Source of the DNA: Pseudomonadota bacterium
Lineage (GTDB): Bacteria; Pseudomonadota; Alphaproteobacteria; Sphingomonadales; Sphingomonadaceae
DNA: 9,901 nucleotides
Assembly: GCA_023386135.1 (NCBI GenBank)
Contig: JAEWKG010000255.1
Coordinates: 1 to 9,901 of the forward strand
Direction of reading: 5' to 3'
A model generated the notes under the pieces. It was not told the DNA's origin. It did no database searches and was given only the letters and a program-made list of their open reading frames with translations. The position numbers were made by a program, and so were the translations under genes. How positions within the stretch are numbered: position 1 is the first letter of the stretch; each line of letters begins with the position of its first letter. Positions 6,081-9,901 of the stretch are shown here, one piece after another.

Positions 6081-6863
6081 CTAATGCCCGCAGGCGAGCG
6101 CCTCGACCACATCTTCCAGCCGCGCCGGATCGCCGAGTGCGATCACGTGGCCCTCGCTACCGGCGTGCAGCGGCTCGCCGTTCCAGTCGGCCATCGTCCC
6201 GCCCGCGCCCTCGACCACCGGCACCAGCGCGGCGAAATCGTGCAGCTTGAGGCTGTCCTCGCACACCAGGTCGATCTGCCCGCTGGCTAGAAGCGCGTAG
6301 TTGTAGCAGTCCCCGCCCCAGATCATCTGCCGGTGCGCGGTCTTTTGCGCCAGCGCCATGAAGTGCTCGGCCGCATGGTCCGAGAACGCGCCCGGGCTGG
6401 TGGTCGCGAGCAGCGCGTCGCCGAGTTCGCGGCACGGGCGGGTGCGCACTTCGGCGCCGTTGAAGGTGGTCCCGCGCCCGGTCGCGCCGACCCAGCGTTC
6501 GCCGAGGATCGGCTGGTCGATCACGCCCAGCACCGGAAATCCGTCTTCGAGCAGCGCGATCAGCGTGCCGAAGATCGGCCTCCCGGCCACAAAGCTGGTG
6601 GTGCCGTCGATCGGGTCGAGCACCCAGCGGCGGCTGGCACTCTCGCGCTCGATGCCGAACTCCTCACCCTGGATGCCGTCGCGCCCGGCCTCGGCGGTGA
6701 GGATACGCCGCATTGCCTCTTCCGCCGCGCGGTCGGCGAGCGTCACGGGCGAGGCATCGCCCTTGGTCTCGAGCCCGATCGCGCCGCGCCAGTACGGCCG
6801 GATCGCCTCGCCCGCGGCGTCCGCCAGCCGGTTGGCGAGCGCGATGTCGTCGGTCAGCGACAC
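6081..6863 (-). CDS. hisN: Histidinol-phosphatase / inositol-monophosphatase family enzyme
   Basis: A 260-residue enzyme of the magnesium-dependent inositol monophosphatase family. The metal-binding residues are visible: GEEFG (E67), WVLDPIDGTTSF (D83, D86, G87, T88) and a C-terminal LHDFAALVPVVEGAGG (D209). The region WGGDCYNYALLASGQIDLVCEDSLKLHDF (182-210) is typical of the HisN histidinol-phosphatase subgroup, which hydrolyses histidinol phosphate to histidinol in histidine biosynthesis; inositol monophosphatase or a related sugar phosphatase is the alternative. The start is GTG at 6861-6863, directly after the TGA of prs (TGAGTG), with no clear ribosome-binding site, so translation probably depends on reinitiation after prs. 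The LtaS-like gene follows after 34 bp. Confidence 0.85.
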   Translation of the reverse strand: MSLTDDIALANRLADAAGEAIRPYWRGAIGLETKGDASPVTLADRAAEEAMRRILTAEAGRDGIQGEEFGIERESASRRWVLDPIDGTTSFVAGRPIFGTLIALLEDGFPVLGVIDQPILGERWVGATGRGTTFNGAEVRTRPCRELGDALLATTSPGAFSDHAAEHFMALAQKTAHRQMIWGGDCYNYALLASGQIDLVCEDSLKLHDFAALVPVVEGAGGTMADWNGEPLHAGSEGHVIALGDPARLEDVVEALACGH

Positions 6864-7799
6864 TCAGTCGAACAGCGAGCTGACGCTGCTCTCGTCGGCG
6901 ATCCGCCGCACCGCTTCGCCGATCAGCGGGGCGATGGTGAGATAGCGGATGCGCTTGCTGTCCGCCGCCGCGTCGGTCGCGCGGATCGAGTCGGTGATCA
7001 CCAGCTCCTCCAGCGCCGAGGCATCGACCCGCGCAACCGCGCCGCCCGACAGCACGCCGTGGGTGATGTACGCGGTCACCGAAGTCGCCCCGCCGTCGAG
7101 CAGCGCCTGCGCCGCGTTGCACAGCGTGCCGCCCGAATCGACGATGTCGTCGATCATGATGCAATGGCGGCCCTTCACCTCGCCGATGATGTTCATCACC
7201 TCGCTGCTGCCAGGCTTGTCGCGGCGCTTGTCGACGATCGCGAGCGGCACGTTGTCGAGCCGCTTGGCGAGCGCGCGGGCGCGCACCACGCCGCCCACGT
7301 CGGGCGAGACCACCATCAGGTCGCGGTGGCCGTAACGCGCCTGGATGTCCGCCGCCATCACCGGGGCGGCGAACAGGTTATCGGTCGGAATGTCGAAGAA
7401 GCCCAGGATCTGCCCCGCGTGGAGATCGACCGCCAGCACCCGGTCGGCGCCCGCCTGGGTGATCAGGTTGGCGACCAGCTTGGCTGAGATCGGCGTGCGC
7501 GGTCCGGGCTTCCGGTCCTGCCGGGCATAGCCGAAGTAGGGAACCACCGCGGTGATCCGCTTGGCCGACGCGCGCCGCAGCGCGTCGATGCAGATGAGCA
7601 GTTCCATCAGGTTGTCGTTGGCCGGAAAGCCGGTCGACTGGACCACGAACACGTCCTCGCCGCGGACGTTCTCGTGGATCTCGACGAAGATCTCCTCGTC
7701 CGCAAAGCGGCGCACGCTGGCGTCGGTCAGCGGCAGCTCGAGATAGCCCGCGATGGCGCGCGCCAAGGGCAGGTTGGCGTTGCCAGACATGATCTTCAT
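6864..7799 (-). CDS. prs: Ribose-phosphate pyrophosphokinase (PRPP synthetase)
   Basis: A 311-residue cytoplasmic enzyme that makes PRPP from ribose 5-phosphate and ATP, feeding purine, pyrimidine, NAD, histidine and tryptophan synthesis. Family motifs are complete: RFADEEIFVEIHENVRG (31-47), AVVPYFGYARQDRK (84-97), AVDLHAGQILGFF (123-135; H127), VVSPDVGGVVRARALAKRL (163-181), the catalytic KRR at 191-193, and the PRPP-binding loop IMIDDIVDSGGT (214-225). Length and motif spacing match class I bacterial Prs. The ATG at 7797-7799 is used; another ATG three codons later is possible, and the ribosome-binding site is weak. It is first in a likely operon with the hisN-like gene and the LtaS-like gene. 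The gene for a secreted beta-propeller protein lies 98 bp upstream on the same strand. Confidence 0.97.
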   Translation of the reverse strand: MKIMSGNANLPLARAIAGYLELPLTDASVRRFADEEIFVEIHENVRGEDVFVVQSTGFPANDNLMELLICIDALRRASAKRITAVVPYFGYARQDRKPGPRTPISAKLVANLITQAGADRVLAVDLHAGQILGFFDIPTDNLFAAPVMAADIQARYGHRDLMVVSPDVGGVVRARALAKRLDNVPLAIVDKRRDKPGSSEVMNIIGEVKGRHCIMIDDIVDSGGTLCNAAQALLDGGATSVTAYITHGVLSGGAVARVDASALEELVITDSIRATDAAADSKRIRYLTIAPLIGEAVRRIADESSVSSLFD

Positions 7800-7897
7800 T
7801 GGGCGCCCCGTGGGTCCGCTGCGTACGCGGCGGCTCTAGCCCCGGCCCGCACGATTGCAAGGGTGCGCGCCGAGGCATTCCCCAAGCAGGTGAGCGA

Positions 7898-8803
7898 TCA
7901 GAATGTAATCGTTTTGGGCCCTCCGGCGCGTTCTCTGACGGTACGCCAGATATCTGGTGCGACCGATTCGCTACCCGCGCGGTCAGACGAGAAGTAAAGT
8001 TCGCTCGCGTCCCAACTCAGGCTGGGGCGAGCATCAAATCCTGCCGAGTTGAGGCCGGTCAGCGGAGTGGCCGGCCCGAAGGCTTGCCCGGTCGCTCCTC
8101 GAGTCGCCATCCACAAGTCGACGCCGCCGGTGCCCCCGGGCCGCGTCGAATCGAACAGGATGGTCAACCCATCGTGCGTGATCGTCGCGCGATTGTTGCC
8201 GCCCCCGGCGTTCGGCCCGCCGGCTACCAGAGTGGCAGCACCGCCCTCGATGCTCTGAAAGATCTGGCCGCCGGGGCCGGTCGCCGGACGGCGCGAGAAA
8301 ATCAGAACATCGCGCCCGGTGTCATCTTCGAACAAGTCGGCGGCCTCCTCCATCAGAGGCGAATTGATCTCCGGACCGAGGGCGACCGGCGTACCCCAAC
8401 CGGAGGGCCCGTAACGACTGACCATCAGATCGCCCGGATCGCCGGTACGGCTGCGGGAAAAATAGAGGCGATTGCCCTGGACGCTCGTCGGGCAAAACTC
8501 GGTCGCTGCGGTGTTAATGGTGGAGGGGAGCGGCTCCGGGGTTCCGAAGCCATCGGACCGCGAGGCGCGACGGGCGACGTAGATGTCTTGCGATCCAGCG
8601 CGGTTGGAGTTGAAATACATCTCGAGCCCGTCGCGCGACAGTGAAACGCACCCGTCAACCGCCGGGCTGTTGAGCACTGGGGATGCGCCCGGCACCTGTT
8701 CGGCATTGGTGGGCGCGCGCCAGTCGGTGAACGCCGGCAACGCGAATGCCGCGCTCGCCCCCAGTATGCCTATCGATGCCGCGATGGCGATTCGGTAGCC
8801 CAT
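7898..8803 (-). CDS. Secreted PD40/TolB-like beta-propeller protein
   Basis: A 301-residue exported protein. An N-terminal signal peptide, MGYRIAIAASIGILGASAAFALP, has a likely cleavage after AFA (residues 19-21). The rest is about five PD40-type repeats, each a 'DGxxLYFxSxR...DIW' strand pair: DGLEMYFNSNRAGSQDIYVA (58-77), NRLYFSRSRTGDPGDLMVS (111-129), DVLIFSRRPATGPGGQIFQS (165-184), DGLTILFDSTRPGGTGGVDL (211-230) and ASELYFSSDRAGS...DIWR (266-287). This is the fold of TolB and related periplasmic propellers, usually a binding platform rather than an enzyme. C52 and C104 could form a disulfide. The start at 8801-8803 is chosen because AGGAGG lies 9 nt upstream and the signal peptide begins there; the frame is open much further upstream, but that extension is not protein-like. 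The binding partner is unknown. Confidence 0.85.
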   Translation of the reverse strand: MGYRIAIAASIGILGASAAFALPAFTDWRAPTNAEQVPGASPVLNSPAVDGCVSLSRDGLEMYFNSNRAGSQDIYVARRASRSDGFGTPEPLPSTINTAATEFCPTSVQGNRLYFSRSRTGDPGDLMVSRYGPSGWGTPVALGPEINSPLMEEAADLFEDDTGRDVLIFSRRPATGPGGQIFQSIEGGAATLVAGGPNAGGGNNRATITHDGLTILFDSTRPGGTGGVDLWMATRGATGQAFGPATPLTGLNSAGFDARPSLSWDASELYFSSDRAGSESVAPDIWRTVRERAGGPKTITF

Positions 8804-8812
8804 TGTCGTCGT

Positions 8813-8818
8813 CCTCCT
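8813..8818 (-). promoter_or_regulatory. Strong Shine-Dalgarno deciding the start of the PD40 gene
   Basis: The minus strand reads AGGAGG here, 9 nt before the ATG at 8801-8803. It falls between that ATG and an upstream in-frame ATG at 8819-8821, which has no comparable site. Confidence 0.75.
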
Positions 8819-8893
8819 CATGCAAGCCTCGCGGACCAGGTCGCGAGTCGAAGAAGACTGATGCCGGGCTGTGGTCCGAACAATGATGCCGAG

Positions 8894-8920
8894 CCGATGG
8901 TTTTCCGATATTTTACCGAT
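8894..8920. repeat. Three CCGAT direct repeats at 11-bp spacing
   Basis: CCGAT starts at 8894, 8905 and 8916, an exact 11-bp period. The first two units also share a T run in phase (CCGATGGTTTT, CCGATATTTTA), and the first and third share CCGATGG. They lie 91-117 bp before the PD40 gene start and 130-156 bp before the HTH gene start. On the minus strand, TAAAAT (8915-8910) overlaps the array and could be a -10 box for the PD40 gene. Helically phased short direct repeats are typical of regulator binding sites. Confidence 0.45.
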
Positions 8921-9049
8921 GGCGGCCTCGACCGGTGTGTTCGCCAGCGCTTGTCGGATCGTAAGGGCTTCGTTAGTTCCAGGCAGCCGTTCCTCCCGAT
9001 GCCCTGAATCGGCTTTCCTACATGCGATAGCCTGTGGCCTAAGCTTGCG

Positions 9050-9550
9050 ATGGCCAAGACTCCTGTGCACCGCCTGCGCCGCCGCCCATCGTGGTTCCGC
9101 CCCGTCCCGCTGCGCTCTCGCCGCGACGGGTGGCCCGAGGCGCGGCAATGCACCTTCCTAGCGCAACTCTACGTCACCGGCTCGGTCAGCGCGGCGGCGC
9201 AGGCGGTCGGCATGAGCCGGGCGAGCGCCTATCGGCTGCGCGAGCGTGAGGGGGCGGAAAGCTTCGCGTTCGCGTGGGACCGGGTGCTCACGCTGCCCGG
9301 CGCGGGCCACCCCGGCGCGGCGCGGGAGGATCGGCGGAAGGTGACAATGGCGACACTGCTCGCGCGGCTCGAAACCGAGTTCGTGCGCCCAGTCCTGTTC
9401 CAGGGCGCGATGACCGCGATCGCGCGAAAGCCCGATAATCCCACGCTTTTTCGCCTGCTACGGCTGACCAGAGACTATCCCGCCGCGCCGGACGACTCCG
9501 AGTTCTGGGAGCGCGAAGGGAGTTTCAAAAAACACCCCCGGTCATCGTGA
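9050..9550 (+). CDS. Small helix-turn-helix protein of unknown function
   Basis: 166 residues. An arginine-rich N-terminus (9-25) is followed by WPEARQCTFLAQLYVTGSVSAAAQAVGMSRASAYRLRER (28-66), a clear helix-turn-helix with the recognition helix at about 56-65. The rest (FAWDRVLTLPGAG, then a charged helix about 90-125) resembles a family of short HTH proteins I associate with sphingomonads, in which the HTH is followed by an alpha-helical region containing 'AW'; its target is unknown. There is no strong ribosome-binding site before the ATG at 9050-9052, so the start could lie a little further in. The gene is divergent from the PD40 gene and convergent with glpX, and could be a local regulator of the PD40 gene. 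Confidence 0.7.
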   Translation: MAKTPVHRLRRRPSWFRPVPLRSRRDGWPEARQCTFLAQLYVTGSVSAAAQAVGMSRASAYRLREREGAESFAFAWDRVLTLPGAGHPGAAREDRRKVTMATLLARLETEFVRPVLFQGAMTAIARKPDNPTLFRLLRLTRDYPAAPDDSEFWEREGSFKKHPRSS

Positions 9551-9608
9551 CAGGTTGTGACCTTCCGCGTCTTTGCGATCACGCAGGCTTGCGGAATGGG
9601 CGGGTGTT
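9527..9608 (-). terminator. Possible extended terminator after glpX
   Basis: On the minus strand AACACCC (9608-9602), which begins inside the glpX stop codon, can pair with GGGTGTT (9537-9531), the T run continuing to 9527 (TTTTTT at 9532-9527). Between them two further stems can nest: TTCCGC/GCGGAA (9596-9591 with 9568-9563) and TGCG/CGCA (9585-9582 with 9577-9574). The outer loop is long, so this is weaker than a standard terminator. It overlaps the end of the convergent HTH gene. Confidence 0.3.
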
Positions 9609-9901
9609 AGCCCACCCGGTGCTCGCCCTTGATCCAGCGGACGGTGCCGCTGCTGGCGCGCATGACCACGCTTTCGGTGGTCATCTTGCCGCCGCGCAGG
9701 CGCTTGACGCCGTCGAGCAGCGAGCCCGAGGTTACGCCGGTGGCGGCGAAGATGCAGTCGCCCTTGGCGAGTTCCTCGAGCTTGTAGATCTTGTCGAAGT
9801 CGCGGTCGGCGATGCCCCACTTGCGCGCGCGGGCCTTCTCGTCGTCGTTGCGTAAGATCAGGCGGCCTTTGAACTGCCCGCCGACGCAGCGCAGCGCGGC
9901 C
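9607..9901 (-). CDS. glpX: Class II fructose-1,6-bisphosphatase, C-terminal part (5' partial)
   Basis: A minus-strand frame enters from the right edge without a start and ends in TAA at 9607-9609, giving 97 visible residues. The sequence includes AALRCVGGQFKGRLIL, then KWGI...DFDKIYKLEELAKGDCIFAATGVTSGSLLDGV, then MTTESVVMRASSGTVRWI near the end. These are conserved C-terminal blocks of GlpX-type fructose-1,6-bisphosphatase, the lithium-sensitive Mg/Mn-dependent enzyme that hydrolyses fructose 1,6-bisphosphate to fructose 6-phosphate in gluconeogenesis. In related enzymes the 'TGVT(D/S)G' loop binds the sugar phosphate. Other-frame open stretches here are shadows of this gene. The rest of the gene, including the N-terminal metal site, lies beyond the window. 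Confidence 0.92.
   Translation of the reverse strand, partial: AALRCVGGQFKGRLILRNDDEKARARKWGIADRDFDKIYKLEELAKGDCIFAATGVTSGSLLDGVKRLRGGKMTTESVVMRASSGTVRWIKGEHRVG

Noticed and set aside
6333..7487. Plus-strand open frame of 384 codons
   Set aside because: Antisense to the hisN-like gene and prs, which have complete motifs; composition is typical of a GC-rich shadow frame.
7834..7860. Possible prs promoter, TTGCAA and CTAGAG on the minus strand
   Set aside because: The spacer is only 15 bp and the -10 is poor, so not called as a promoter.
8804..9148. N-terminal extension of the PD40 protein by 115 residues
   Set aside because: A signal peptide begins at the 8803 start with an AGGAGG site ahead of it; the extension is basic, low-complexity and would run into the divergent HTH gene.
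9542..9855. Open frames on both strands at the right end (9542-9820 minus, 9547-9855 plus)
   Set aside because: Both are shadows of the C-terminal glpX reading frame, which enters from the edge without a start codon.

Overview
The window is a high-GC chromosomal segment, most likely from an alphaproteobacterium of the Sphingomonadales type. This assignment is inferred from base composition, protein style and gene content; no rRNA or tRNA is present to confirm it. Eleven protein-coding genes are supported, two of them cut by the window edges. No mobile element, CRISPR array or phage gene is visible, so most of the window looks like core or house-keeping DNA with lineage-specific genes between.

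Layout. At 2-613 (+) is the 3' end of a gene whose product looks like a CsgG-type envelope protein with a C-terminal SH3-like domain. It converges on, and overlaps by 8 bp, the first of two tandem AraC-family regulators (606-1520 and 1660-2544, both -). These are paralogs, and each is preceded by the same 15-bp element. Next on the minus strand is the ribosomal operon rpmI-rplT (3277-2700), which ends in a strong intrinsic terminator at 2643-2677. A DUF805 membrane protein (3465-4061, +) is divergent from rpmI.

From 7799 down to 4058 runs a probable minus-strand operon: prs (PRPP synthetase), a histidinol-phosphatase/inositol-monophosphatase family gene (hisN-like) starting directly after the prs stop, and a large five-helix membrane protein of the LtaS/alkaline-phosphatase superfamily. 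The last carries a MopE-like putative metal-binding motif between its membrane and catalytic parts. PRPP is the substrate of the first histidine-biosynthesis step and histidinol phosphate that of a late one, so prs and hisN are metabolically linked; the membrane enzyme is not obviously related.

Upstream of prs lies a gene for a secreted PD40-type beta-propeller protein (7898-8803, -). It is divergent from a small helix-turn-helix protein (9050-9550, +). Their 246-bp shared intergenic region carries three CCGAT repeats at exactly 11-bp spacing. The window closes with the 3' end of glpX (class II fructose-1,6-bisphosphatase, minus strand), which has no start codon in the window.

No clear new defence or mobile system was found. 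The best leads are the shared element before the twin AraC genes, the metal-motif insertion in the LtaS-like enzyme, and the phased CCGAT repeats.
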